Shown piece by piece: positions 1 through 11,518 of a stretch of 64,000 bases of DNA (positions are counted from its first letter, which is position 1; every line of letters begins with the position of its first letter). Under the pieces are notes generated by a model. The model did not search any database and was not told where the DNA came from. It saw nothing but the letters and a program-made list of their open reading frames with translations. The DNA is from Aptenodytes patagonicus (taxonomy: Eukaryota; Chordata; Aves; Sphenisciformes; Spheniscidae). Both the position numbers and the translations under genes were made by a program. The DNA is taken from positions 14,966,101-15,030,100 of the forward strand of contig NC_134957.1 of NCBI RefSeq assembly GCF_965638725.1. Reading direction: 5' to 3'.

Positions 1-482
1 TTCCTACAAAAATGTGCCTGGTAAAATCAATTATTTTAAAAACACTAATCCAGAGGTGGGGACCGCATTTGTACTGAGCCAGGTGTTGAAGACTTCTGTG
101 TTTGTAACATGATTTCCCGCAGAGGACACTCAGATGGTTCCTGGCTGAATTTTTCTCAGCATTGTGCCACTTCTTGTCCACAGAGAGAGAGGTCATCTAA
201 TGTGTGAACCTTCCTAATGGTTTGGTTGCACAATTGTCTGTAGAGTATTTATATGAACATTTTAGCAGTGTGATATATTGTTTAAAATTCTTGTCCTGTA
301 CAGTATAAGTATTATCTAAAAGTATTTTTTTTTAAAAGCCTGGATGAACCTCCCTGTCCCTCCCTGTGGACCAGGTACTAGCTGCAACCCAACACAGCAC
401 TGTCCTATCACTACATCATTTCATTGCAGTTTTATTTACTTTTTGGCTCTTGAGACATAAAATCTGTAAATGAAAAGCGATG
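1..482. other. Unassigned upstream sequence
   Basis: AT-rich sequence left of the HSF-like gene. I see no coding exon, recognisable transposon or RNA gene here. It may hold distal promoter sequence or a neighbouring gene's flank. Confidence 0.5.
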
Positions 483-500
483 ACTTGCTGCTGCTGCTGC
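483..500 (+). repeat. Short CTG/GCT trinucleotide run
   Basis: About five GCT units in a row precede the promoter-like motifs of the HSF-like gene. It is a simple repeat with no assigned function. Confidence 0.6.
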
Positions 501-505
501 TTCAT

Positions 506-518
506 GTTGCTAGGAAAC
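506..518 (+). promoter_or_regulatory. RFX X-box-like site
   Basis: The 13-mer GTTGCTAGGAAAC is close to the X-box bound by RFX factors (two half-sites, GTTGCC and a degenerate GGMAAC). It lies about 140 bp before the putative start codon at 657. RFX2-type sites are typical of spermatid and ciliary genes, which would suit a testis-type HSF gene. Binding is inferred from the motif only. Confidence 0.45.
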
Positions 519-531
519 GGATGCTGCTCTG

Positions 532-539
532 TGATGTCA
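532..539 (+). promoter_or_regulatory. CRE-like site (TGATGTCA)
   Basis: The octamer differs from the cAMP response element TGACGTCA at one base, the change expected from CpG decay. It is 14 bp after the X-box-like site. Pairing of X-box and CRE elements is common in promoters active in the male germ line. Function is inferred. Confidence 0.4.
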
Positions 540-656
540 CAGCAGCACAGCATGGGTGTCATAGCGATGTTTGAGACTTTTCCCTTGGGATTCTCAGTCA
601 GTTGGTCACTTCCTTTCAGCTGGCTGTCTGGCAGGACAGTCTAGCTGCTAAGGTAG

Positions 657-1211
657 ATGGCTTCAACTGAAAAATTTACTCAAACTGAGAAAAAAGAATT
701 GAAAATGGAGCTTTCCTCATCGGAAACTTCATGTGATTCTGTTCTGGCCAAGGGAGCTGATTCATCAGGCTCGACTTCTTCTCTCTGTCCAGCATGTGAC
801 AGAAGAGCAGCTAGTGATGCTGCCTTTGGACCTCCAATAGAAGGAAAGGTCTTTACAAACTTCGACTAAGCAACCCTGGTCAAAAAGAGAGCATCTGAAT
901 TCATCTGAGGAGAGCTCGAGCAAAGGCGATGCCTCTACATGCCTCAGCTTTTTGAAGAAGCTTTGGGACACTGTTGAAAGCGATCGGTTTGAGTCCATTT
1001 GGTGGGGTGACAATGAAAGTGTGTAGTGATTCATGAAGAATTGTTCGAAGAGGAAGTACTAGCAAGGAGAGGACGTCTGAGAATTTTTGAAAGTGAGAGC
1101 ATGAAAAACTTCATTCATCACCTCCATCTGTACGGATTCACCAGAAAGCTGTGGGATTTTCCAAAATCGGGCTCACGCAATGACTTGCTAGCAGAAGAAA
1201 CAGCTAGGGAG
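657..1211 (+). pseudogene. HSF-family DNA-binding-domain exon, frameshifted (HSFX/HSFY-like)
   Basis: A start at 657 opens a 70-codon frame ending in TAA at 867-869. The frame at +1 then carries the start of a heat-shock-factor DNA-binding domain (FLKKLWDTVESDRFESIWWG, about 949-1008). At about 1014-1018 five bases stand where six are expected, and the first frame resumes with IHEELFEEEVLARRG and the recognition-helix region MKNFIHHLHLYGF, up to GAG at 1209-1211 before a GTATGT donor. The two shifts are opposite, so the outer frame is the same on both sides. Family knowledge: HSF domains bind nGAAn repeats, and HSFX/HSFY relatives are testis-biased. The relation is clear from the KLW, SIWW and LYGF signatures. 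It is either a decayed gene or a gene damaged by two assembly indels. Confidence 0.8.
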
Positions 1212-1887
1212 GTATGTTGGGTCCTCTACATGCAAACTAACTCTCAGAATATTCTAGTGGGACAGATTTCTGTTCCAATTAAATAAGCCTTTACTACATA
1301 GGAGATGAGGACGGTAGCAAATGTTCTGATTGTCATTTTGTTTCTCGGCTCATGTTCAGGAGTTTTTGAGGTAGCATTTCTGAGTAGTAGAAATGCTGAT
1401 AAAATATGCAAAAATACACATTGGTTATTTCCAACTACTTTGAACACATAAAATGAAAAGATATTCTCATCGTATTGGGATTTTTTTTTTTTTTTCGTGT
1501 TTGCTATGTGTCTTGCTGTACCAGATCTGCAGTTTTCTTGTGGCATTTGCTGGAGGCCGAGAAGGTACATGGCAGCATCATATAGTTACGTACTTGTCCA
1601 TTCCACGCCAAAGTTGCTGAAAAGTAATGGTATTTGGGTTTCTAAATCAGTTGGTATGCTTTTGAAAATCCTGCGCTTCTCTGCTACCAAGTGGTAAAAC
1701 CACAACACTGGTTACTATTAACAGGACTGTATCGCACCATGTTATTCAGCCTAAACTTCAGGTTTAGAACGCCCCCGATAGTCCTTTTTAATATCCACAT
1801 TTCTCTTTTGCAATTAAAATTCTTAGTTCTTGTATCTTTGTGGTTTCCAGTCTCAAGGTGGCGGCAACTTTCCTTTGCATTTTTTAG
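1212..1887 (+). other. Intron of the HSF-like gene
   Basis: A GTATGT donor at 1212 and a pyrimidine-rich TTTTTTAG acceptor at 1886-1887 bound this 676-bp stretch. Both flanking exons are in phase 0 here. No other feature is seen inside it. Confidence 0.65.
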
Positions 1888-2535
1888 TTTCACCACTTCT
1901 ACAACCCAAATTTTCGAAGACATTTTCCACATCTGCTAATGAAGTATAAGCAAAGGTTTGGTCCAAAAAATCGAACACCAGCAGGATTTTCACCGGACAC
2001 GGATTGGCATGCACGCCGCCAGAAAAGAAAACCAGATGTTGAGCTTGCGTGGGAAACCACTTCCGAGGAGGAGAGCGGTCTGTTCACAGCAGGTCCAAGG
2101 GAGAACATGCACGCCTCTGCAGCCAGGAAGACCGCACCTGCCAAGCGACGTGCCAAGGCAGCTACCCGAGTCAGACGCGCCTCTACATCTGCACGCACCG
2201 CTGCTCTGACAAATTCAGACCCTGCGGCAGCAGTAGGCGGGGAGAAGCCCAGTCCTCTGGCTCCCTCCCTTTTGCTGCAGCACAGCAGCCCCGGCCCGGC
2301 TGGCGTCCAGGGTGCTGCTTCTGGACGCGCCGTGCCGGCTGTGCCCCACAGTCACTTTCCGCCAGGGCTGGCACCTCCCACCTCTCCAGCTGTGCTGGCA
2401 GCAGCTGCTGCTCTGTCTATGCCAAGGCCACCGCAGGGCCAAACTCCGCCGTATTGCCACTGCCCGACTTGCACTTGTGGTCCAAACAGCAGACCTGCAG
2501 GCAATGGCCTTGGACCCCAAGCCAGGGCACGCTAG
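1888..2535 (+). CDS. HSF-like gene, second exon (open)
   Basis: The exon begins after the AG at 1886-1887 and stays open for 215 codons to a TAG ending at 2535. Its first residues, FHHFYNPNFRRHFPHLL, match the end of the HSF DNA-binding domain in HSFX/HSFY-type proteins (FYHNPNFKR-like). The rest is low complexity: basic and alanine/arginine-rich, then proline-rich, with a CHCPTCTC cysteine cluster near the end. No trimerisation coiled coil with clear heptads is seen. Base composition is much richer in GC than the flanks, as for a coding exon. Exon 1 carries frameshifts, so it is uncertain whether this half is still translated. Confidence 0.65.
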   Translation, partial: FHHFYNPNFRRHFPHLLMKYKQRFGPKNRTPAGFSPDTDWHARRQKRKPDVELAWETTSEEESGLFTAGPRENMHASAARKTAPAKRRAKAATRVRRASTSARTAALTNSDPAAAVGGEKPSPLAPSLLLQHSSPGPAGVQGAASGRAVPAVPHSHFPPGLAPPTSPAVLAAAAALSMPRPPQGQTPPYCHCPTCTCGPNSRPAGNGLGPQARAR

Positions 2536-2596
2536 GTACCTTCCACAGTTCTTTTAGAAGCTGCATAGTCCAAGGGAATAGTCTCCTAAGTGTTCC

Positions 2597-2602
2597 AATA
2601 AA
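2597..2602 (+). terminator. AATAAA polyadenylation signal for the HSF-like gene
   Basis: A canonical hexamer lies 62 bp after the stop codon of the second exon and would give a very short 3' UTR. The assignment rests on position and sequence only. Confidence 0.5.
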
Positions 2603-3582
2603 CTACCTGAATACAAAGCCTTTGCCAGTTGTCCTGTCCTGTATTTACAGTGGAATCCCACTCAGGCCCTAACATGAGAGCACAGCAACAGGCCAAAATC
2701 AAGGGAGATTGATTCCTTTTCATTGAAGAGAAGGTGTGGGCTTGCTGACCAGCAAACAGAAATGGAAAAGGATTTAGAATTTACTGTGTTGTATCAAGTG
2801 TCTGGAAAAAGTCACTCCAGTTCCAAGGTCCTTTGCTGACAAGCAGTCCTTGAAATAAAATATCGAGCACTGAAACCATTTCCTTCATTTTCCTAATGAA
2901 TTAAAGAGTGAAACTATTGAGGTCAGTAATGGGATTAGCTTCCAACTGATCTGAGAGAGGAGTCAAACTATTAGGTTTTTTTCTTTTGACATATTGGGAA
3001 AAGATACCCTTTAGAAGTAGGCAGTGACATAAAGTTTCACCCAGAAATGAATAGCGCTATAGCATCATTCCTCTATGTAGGAAACGGGTTCAAGATGGTT
3101 ATGTGTGTTGTATACACTACAATCGCTCATCAATTCTGCTTCACAGTGGTGGTCTGTAATGTCAAATTTGAAGACGACACTTCCCCAAAATATTTTTGCA
3201 TCTGTTGGCTTTAGAATGGCCTGGCTTTACCCCTGTATCTAGCTTCTTCCTAGAAACACCTGATTAATGTCAGTTGAGGACCAAAACTTATTCAATCCTC
3301 TCTCAGACAAAAATCTTGCTGGCCTCCAGGAGACTCTCATTGGCATCGGGTGTGCGGCACTGCTCCCTTGTTGTGTGATAAAGAGCCATGCTTTTCATTC
3401 TTAGTAAAATGTAATGAAATAAGAAGTCTTTAAACAAATCCAGAAGTGTTTTGAAGATCAGAGGAGAGTGGGATTAAATTTGTGCCATGAACAGCATGTC
3501 AGTATCCAGCTGCATGCTTTGCAGGTTTGGGTACACAGGAGACTACCGCAGACAACTTCAATGGTATGAAATAAAATGACAG
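2603..3582. other. Intergenic sequence
   Basis: AT-rich, no long reading frame and no repeat that I can name. It ends where a CR1 element begins. Confidence 0.5.
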
Positions 3583-4630
3583 GCTGATGGGTCAGGCTCA
3601 AAGAGTTAGAGTAAATGGGGTTGCATCAGGCTGGTGGCCAGTCACCAGTGGGGTTCCTCAGGGTTCAGTTTCAGGGCCAGTGCTTTTTAATGTTTTTATA
3701 AATGATCTGGATGCAGGAGTCGAATGTACATTAAGTAAGTTTGCCAATGATACTAAACCAGGAGGAGCTGTGGACTCCCTCAAGGGTAGAAAGGCCTTAA
3801 GAGAGATCTGGATAGACTAGAGAGCTGGGCAATCACCAACCGTATGAAATTTAACAAGAGCAAGCGCCGGATTCTGCACCTAGGATGGGGTAATCCCGGT
3901 TATACGTACAAATTGGGGGACGACAGGCTGGAGTGCAGTCCCACAGAAAGAGATCTGGGGGTCTGGGTTGATGGTAAGTTGAGTATGAGTCAATTGTGTG
4001 CCCTGGCAGCCAAAAGAGACAACTGTGTCCTGGGGTGCATCAAGCACAGCATAGTTAGCCAGTTGAGGGAGGTAATTGTCCCACTCTACACTGCAGTGGT
4101 ACGGCCCCACCTCAAGTACTGTGTGCAGTTTTGGGCGCCTCAATGTAAGAAGGACATCAAACTATTACAGTGTGTCCAGAGGAGGGCGACCAAGATGGTG
4201 AAAGGCCTCCAGGGCAAGACTTAGGAGGAGCGGCTGAGGTCACTTGGTTTGTTCAGCTTGGAGAAGAGAAGGCTGAGGGGTGACCTCATTGCAGTCTACA
4301 ACTTCCTTAAAAAGGGCAGCGGAGGGGGAGCTGCTGATGTCCTCTCTCTGGTGACCAGCGACAGGACACAAGGAAACGGAATGAAGCTGCATCAGGGGAA
4401 GTTCAGATTAGACATTAGGAAAAGGTTCTTCACTGAGAGATTGGTCGATCACTGGAACAGGCTCCCCAGGGAAGTGGTCATGGCACCAAGCCTGCCAGAG
4501 TTCAAGGAGCGTCCAGACAACGCTCTTACTCATATGGTTTAGGTTTAGGTAGTCCTGTGAGGAGCAGGGAGTTGGAGTCAGTGATCCTTATGGGTCCCTT
4601 CCAACTCAAGATATTCTATGATTCTATAAG
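3583..4630 (+). mobile_element. CR1 LINE, 3' half (reverse-transcriptase region), decayed
   Basis: Translation gives the CR1 reverse-transcriptase signature QRVRVNG, then [21 protein letters not shown] and the catalytic box as SKFAND (normally FADD). Thumb and tail sequence follow ([44 protein letters not shown]). The frame is broken at about 3820 and 4222. The copy ends in the usual CR1 3' tail, AAGATATTCTATGATTCTAT. It is 5'-truncated and inactive. Confidence 0.93.
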
Positions 4631-7600
4631 ATGACCCTGAATCAAGAAGTGTGAAATGTATCTCAATTTTATAGGCAATTTAAAGACCAGAGGGTAAGTG
4701 CAGAATTGTTCATTAAGTCCACAGTGATGCAGACTCCAATCACAGGGTGGTAGTGCCTGTGCCACAGCCATGGGGGTACTAAAAGACCTTAATGGCCCTG
4801 CCCAGCCTCATCTGTGGCTTCCACACACACCCTGCCCATGGCCCAGGAGCCCTGTTTAAGCTCGGCTCTGGGCCTGCAGTCCCAGCTGGAGCTCTGCTGG
4901 AAGAGAGCTGGTCTCCAGCATAGCTGGGTCTGGCTCCCCCAGCTTCAGTCCTGCTCCTGACCTGAAGGCTAACTTTGTAGTGTGACTTCAGACCTGCTTG
5001 ACCAGCAGGGACTTGTCTGATGATCTGGACTCTGGGCTCACCCTGGCCACGCTCTCTGAGTCAGCCTCTCTCAGGTACTGTGGGGTGGGTGCTGATGAGC
5101 CCCTGCCCTGCCAGCCCCGTTACCCCCCAGCTCCCCATCCTGCATGGAGCAGCCAGCCCTTGCTTTGCCCCGACACCTTCTTGGAAGGTATTTGTACCCT
5201 TGCATGGCTTGGGTTTGTTTCATGTCAGTAAAAGACTGATGTTTAGCCTTTTTCCCCATGTTAATTCATGGATGGCCTGGTTTACTACCTCCACTTTGAA
5301 GGGATGGAAATTGTATCTTCTGTACCAGCTTTGGTACAAAATCCCAGCTTTTTTCAGCTCGAAGGGCAAGTTGTGGGTTCAGCTGAAGCACTAGTTTGGG
5401 GATAAAAAGGGACATCCAAAGTCATCTGTTTCTTATCTCCCTCTTTGAGGTGGTGAACTAATTGTAAGAAAAGAAAACACATTAGTTTATCTGTAACTGG
5501 TAAAGCTGCCCTTTCCTGTCCTGCAGCAAGTTGGCTATAGCCATCCAGGCCTATGACGGCTCTCGCCTGGATTATTTTTCTTTATTTGTGCAAGAGTAAG
5601 GAGCTCAGTCATATCAGCTTTGATGGGGATGAAAGATGGCAGGCAGTTATGAGGTAGGACAAGCCAAAGGGAGCCTATTATGTCAGTACTCTGCAGTTTC
5701 TTCTGATTACTTACAGTCAGCTCTACGACAGGGTTTTGATGCTTAACAGGGTAAATGTGTGGGGCATTTAAAAATCATCTCCTTACAGAAAACCCCAGGA
5801 AAAGATGTGAGCATCCTGCATGCTGCAGCCCTGAGAGCTGTCCTGAGTCTAGCAAAAATGCAGCCTTCCCAAGTTCTGAGACAGCTTCTCTCCTAAACAA
5901 GGGCAGCCTAATATATAAGGTTGTGTTGATTTGGGAAAGCCTAGTTGCTCTTTTGCCTCTGAAAACAAATTAGGTTTGGCGCTTATTTTTTCCAGTTATT
6001 TAACACTCTTCCTTGCATTTTTGGAGGTTTTTATCGTTACTAGAAAACAAATCTTCCTGTGCCTTCAGCTGTCAAAACACACACAAAAAAATTTTATTGC
6101 CAAAGACAAGGGAAAAATTGCTTTGTCTTGTTTGTCAGCCTCTTACCCCAGATATTTGGGGGTTTTCATAAAACTTTCCACCCTATTAAAAGCTATTTTC
6201 TCTTCAAAGTTTTGATGATAAAATGTTCATGCACTTTGTTCAATGGTAAATTTCACAGTATTTCCTACCATCTGCTTCACTGCAAAAGATTTTCCCCCTA
6301 TGAAGACTAAATATGTAAACACAGAAATGCAGATTTCACGTCAGCAAGTTCTTCTCCAGAGATTAGGAACTATTTGCATGAGCAGGGACAGTTAGCTTGA
6401 TTGTATCTTAATACTGAACAGTCCCTAAATTGCTGCTAAATAAAGCCAGACAAGACACAGATAGACTGATTTTTATTTATATAATGTATATAATTAAGAT
6501 AATACAGAATCTGAAGGAGCTGTAAGAATACAAATCTATGTAAATAAAGAAATCAGATCTATGCAAATAACTGACTTGGGGCATGATGAAAGGAGTTTCC
6601 AGTTAAATTAAATGAACTGTTTGACCTGACAGATCTTGTTTGGGAGGGTTTTAACACTTCCTTAAACTTTCATGTATGAATCAACTTTTTTAAACAAAAT
6701 ACAAAAAACAAAACTTTGTTGATCCATCAATATTTTCACCCAAAACTATTTCATGTTGATCTGAATTTTAATTTTTCTTTTCTTCCTCCTTAAATACCAT
6801 TTATTTGCTCTGGCATCTAACTTATTTACTGGAAAACAACTTGCTGCGGGAATGAGAGGTGGAATATTGTGAGCTCAGTGCCTCTCACTCTAACCAAAAA
6901 GACTGAGGATTGCACTGTAATATGCACATGAACCGGGAGTCAGTGCAGAAAGAGAAAGACAGGGAAGATGTGATTTAGTCCCAAACAGAAGTCTAGCTGA
7001 CATGGACACACAGTATTTGGAGGAAGGCAAGTATTATCTTACCTGACCCTCAGTGACAGTTGCAGAACAGCCTTGTAATATTTTCCAGAGTCTAAAACCT
7101 GACCAAGTGCAGTTGATGTATGCTGAGCAAAAGAGAATGGTTTCAAAAGTGACCCATCATGCTACACACCTCACCTGGGTCTCAAGAATCTTCTGTTCTC
7201 TCCGTGCCCAAAAGCAAGAATGAGACTTACTTATTTAGTCAGTTACATGAAAACTTGGACTTTAGGCCTGAGTCTAGCAACACTTCTACAATTGCTGAAC
7301 TCTATTCCTGTGGCTACTTGTCTTGATTGTTTTGGGATTGCTCAAGGTTGTAAAGTCAAGGATGTGTTTGCAGAACGGAAGCTCAACAATGCACAAGCTG
7401 CATTGGCAGGAGAGGAAGAAATGAAGCCTGATCTTTTTACCTATGAAACTACTCAGAAATCATGTATGCTTTATGGAATATGTGGTACTTAAAATGCAAG
7501 TGCTGTATTGAACTCTGTTTCTCTGGAGGAAAATAACTTCTCAGTCTGAGAGACTTGCCATACGAATAGCTGCTACTTACAGAATCTCTCCTCCTTTTCT

Positions 7601-10600
7601 ACTTTGTCCTTTTGCTGAAGTGGTGACTTACAACAGAGGTAGACAACTCAAAGCTCTTGATCTGAGACTATTCCAACTTTGATACAGCCACATATACCAG
7701 GGATATACAGTCATCATGGGGAAAGTTAATAAAATTTATTAGTCCATCTTTTAGGAAGCCCTAAGGAATGGTTAGTGTGTGAAAGCCGGTCTGCTATTTC
7801 TGATTTAACAGTTGATTACCCGCGTTTGGAAACTTTCAAAGGTTCGCTGCCATAATAGGCTACATCAAGTTGTTGGTTTTCAATACCCTTAAAAGCAGAA
7901 CTCATGGTGCAATTATTTGGCTTGAGTTGGTCTGGTAATAAGTAGAAGTGGTAATAACCGCTAACCAATACAGGCCACCCCCAGCATTGCACCTCTGCTG
8001 TTCTGATGGCTGACTTTGCACTGTGCTACTTGATCTCTCAAAAAGGTTGTGGAGCACAGTGCCTTGCCCTTAGGGGAAACTCAAACTGGGAACCTGAGCT
8101 AACCTTGTGACTGAAACTTTTTGTAGTAGTGGTGCAGTCCTTTAGAAACATGGAGAATCATGCTGACAAAATCCAGCCTGACTAGTACATGTTTGGGATG
8201 AGAATAGATTTTCATTCTACACAAAGTCTCTTCCTGGTGCTCCAGAAACAGGCTGGCCACACAGGGAGCCAGAAGCAAGAAACACGCTTCCTCTACCTCC
8301 ACTGTGATAGCTAGATGGCTTATGGGGTAGAGGTCTGCATCCATCATTGCTGAAGGAATGGCAAGAGGCTTACTGAATGCGGTATGTATCTTAGTATGAT
8401 TAACACTCTGTTCCTAACAAGCACGTAGAAAGGAATAAAATACTGAACAGCCCATCCTATCTGCCACAGCCCCCCCAAACCAAACTTTCCACAGGCAAAG
8501 GAGGAGCTGCTTACGAGCATGTAGAGCAGCTAAAAGAATTTGTGTGGTTTCTGTTAATGAAACCTGCCTCTGAAGAGAAGCAATGGTTGGAACACTAAAT
8601 ACTAAAGTGCAAAATATTTCTCAGTCTATGCAGGTACTCCACAAAAAACATGATTCCAGTGTTGACCTTTTGCAGACAAAGATAACCACCTAAGGGTTTT
8701 CAGTGATATGTATTTTCTATGGCCTGTTTTAAAAACGTTAAATGCAGAGTCTTTTGTGTTTATACCAATGTTTGGAAGAAGCACAAGGTATTGTTTTACA
8801 ATGAATCATGATCAGAAAACAACTGAATCTGAGAGGCTTGTGAACATTGCTGTTTGAGATATAAAGAAACACTGATACATTTTCCCCAGACTTTATCAGC
8901 TTTATTGCAGAAGTGATGAACTTGCAATGGAGCAAAAGGAGATTTTTCATTTCTAGGAAAAAAAAATCTTTAATTGATAGCTTAATTGAAACAATTGATT
9001 GTTTCTCAGAAAGGTCACAGATTTTTCCTAGGGTAAAATCCACATGCTTCCATGGGAATTCTTCAGTGCTTCTATGGTCTTGTGTGTGACTGTTTATAAT
9101 TATGTTCACTCTTCTGCTTTTTTGAGAGACCAGTAATCACTGATCTAGTATTATTAATACTCATTTGCATTCATTCTGTTTTCAGGGTATCTTTTTCCTA
9201 CTTCCACAACCACCCTATTTGAATTCTGCTATGCAGCAATGTTTTTTACTTTGGCAGGAAGATCATTGAGGCCCAAAATGAAAAATCAGAGCATCAGGTG
9301 ATACGGATCTTTCACTCCTATTCTAACAATCTTGTTTCCTGTGCTATTTAATTGCATCTCTGTGGTGTTCTGCACCAATCAAACTTCCTATAGAAGTAAT
9401 TTCAAAGTACATGAGGGCTGATCCCTGAACTGAGCTCCTGTTGCACCGCTGACTCATGCACTACATTAATTTATACAAGCTGAATTAGCTCTGTTTAGGA
9501 CTGGGGGAGGGAATAGAAAACAAGCAATGTTTCTCATCCTTGCCAGGAGCCTGAACCTAGATTGCTCCATTTATGAGGGCTAATTCCATATAGTGATTTT
9601 TCTGAATGTGCACATTACTAGCTCTTTCACTTAACAAAAAAGAAGAGGAAGGATCATATGGTGATGATCGTTAGCTCTTCTCAAAGTAAAATGCCTGTAT
9701 GAAAGGCGTTTGTGGAGGTGTTGCCATCTGTAGCTAAACAAATGCAGGTAACTGGGGTTCCAGGTAACGTGAAGTTCAGGCATGGCAAAATGCCATAGTA
9801 GACTGAGAAACTGAATTTCAAGCTAGAAACTAATAGTTGCTGTTGTAACACTTCCTAATGCACAAAGTTATAGTCCAAAACAACATGCACTTGAAACCAT
9901 AAAGGAAATGTCACACTAGAAGCAGTGTCCAACAGAATTATTTGGAGAAAACAAGGACTAGGATCTGGGGTAAAATGAGGTGATGCCTTCAAGGGGACAC
10001 AGACTCAACCAAAGATAGACCATGGAAAAAGAAAATTGATTGCTAAAAGCCATGAGTTTGTCTTACAGGAAAGATGCATTTTGTTACTTTTGCAAGCTGT
10101 TTGTCATCCCAGTGGTGTTTCTCTTAATAATACCTTTTTAATAAATCCGCTGTTACGTAGTAAAATAACACCCATTGTCCAAAAAACAAAAAAAGGTAGG
10201 TCTTGCAGGACATTTAACTCCTGGAGCATTTAACAAAGCAAGGAAATTATTTTCTCCCATTACAGTACATTGCCGAGAGTTACAACAGGCACTCAAAATC
10301 CAGAAAGTTTAAAGCCTAAGAAGAAGACATGACTTTGAGAGGGTACAGGTAATACCTCCCTAAACAAAATCTGCTTTTCAGCCTAAATGTTGAAACTTTG
10401 TTTGACTGCTCAATTTGCCTCTGATTTGCAGGGAGAAGAACAAACCTAATTTGTATTGTGCTGGCTACCTGGGCTTCTGTTTACAGATCAGACCTGCACA
10501 TATCAGAAATAATTGGAAGGCTCTTAGTGGGGTTGTATTCGCTTTGTTGCCACTTACCAGTTCACAGGTAAGACACTATAGACATTAAGACTTGCTCTTT

Positions 10601-11518
10601 GATACCCCAAGCTACACCCTGCTTCCGTGGCTCCTGGTGCGATGACCTGCACCACCCCACTGCAGCATAAGGGCTAACGGCAACCCAGAGACCATGTCAA
10701 GCCCTAGCATTTTCAGACAGAAGGTACTGGATAACCCAAGCCCCTAGACAGATCACAAAAACAATTTTTTTTTTCCAGCATGGAGCTGCTAGATGTTTGT
10801 TCCACATGTACAGCAACCACTTCAAGTCCTTGCCCTAACCAAGGCTCTTCTGTATGAGTCTTGTTTAGTCTTGTTCTTATTTTCCAGGTTATCATAACAG
10901 ATCAAGGCCTGTTATGATAGTCTACCTTTTTCCCGTAGCTTCTCTTAGCTTCTTACCAGCTTTCAAAAATGACCATCAAAATGTCACCTGATTGCCAGCC
11001 TTTAAGCCTCAACTGAAGGGCACTGGACAGCACCAAATATATGTATATAATGAATTCCCAAGAATACTTGAATTTTCAGACTAATTTTGCCATATTTGTC
11101 CTTTTTCTTAGTTCAAATTCTGTAACTATATATATAATGAATTTTAACTGCCAGCAAGGCAGACTTATTTTTGCAAGTCATAAATAGTGAACTATAAAGA
11201 CCTTTGCCACAATTATAGTTCCTGTAAGCTTTGCTGCCAACTTGCTGAGGGCTCCTTCCAGACCCCCATCCTTGTCCTTTAGCCTGGCTGTGCCATGGGA
11301 AGCCATTAGCAATGTCCCTTGGGGAATAGGGGGGTCACTGGACTCTCACTACTAGAGCCAGGTTTGCAAACTGCTGCAGAAAGAGCTTCAGCAGTTTGAT
11401 AATTAAAGCTTTGTCTCTGCTAGAGAAAGAAAGAAATTTACAGCCAAGGATGAGATTTTCAAAAAATACTAGTGTTTCATCCAAATTAGATTCCTGAGTG
11501 TGTTTTAAGATATCTTGA
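4631..11518. other. Long intergenic stretch, mostly featureless
   Basis: About 6.9 kb of AT-rich DNA. A GC-rich block at about 4740-5230 stands out and may be an unrecognised repeat. A 90-codon ORF at 7220-7492 has no recognised homology. A perfect 11-bp-arm hairpin lies at 10890-10919. I see no convincing exon. Confidence 0.5.
10890..10919. repeat. Perfect hairpin, 11-bp arms
   Basis: Arms TATCATAACAG (10890-10900) and CTGTTATGATA (10909-10919) are exact reverse complements around an 8-nt spacer. No tract of T follows, and no transposon ends are evident around it. Confidence 0.8.

Noticed and set aside
3587..4542. Three adjacent ORFs that look like a gene
   Set aside because: They are pieces of one decayed CR1 reverse transcriptase.
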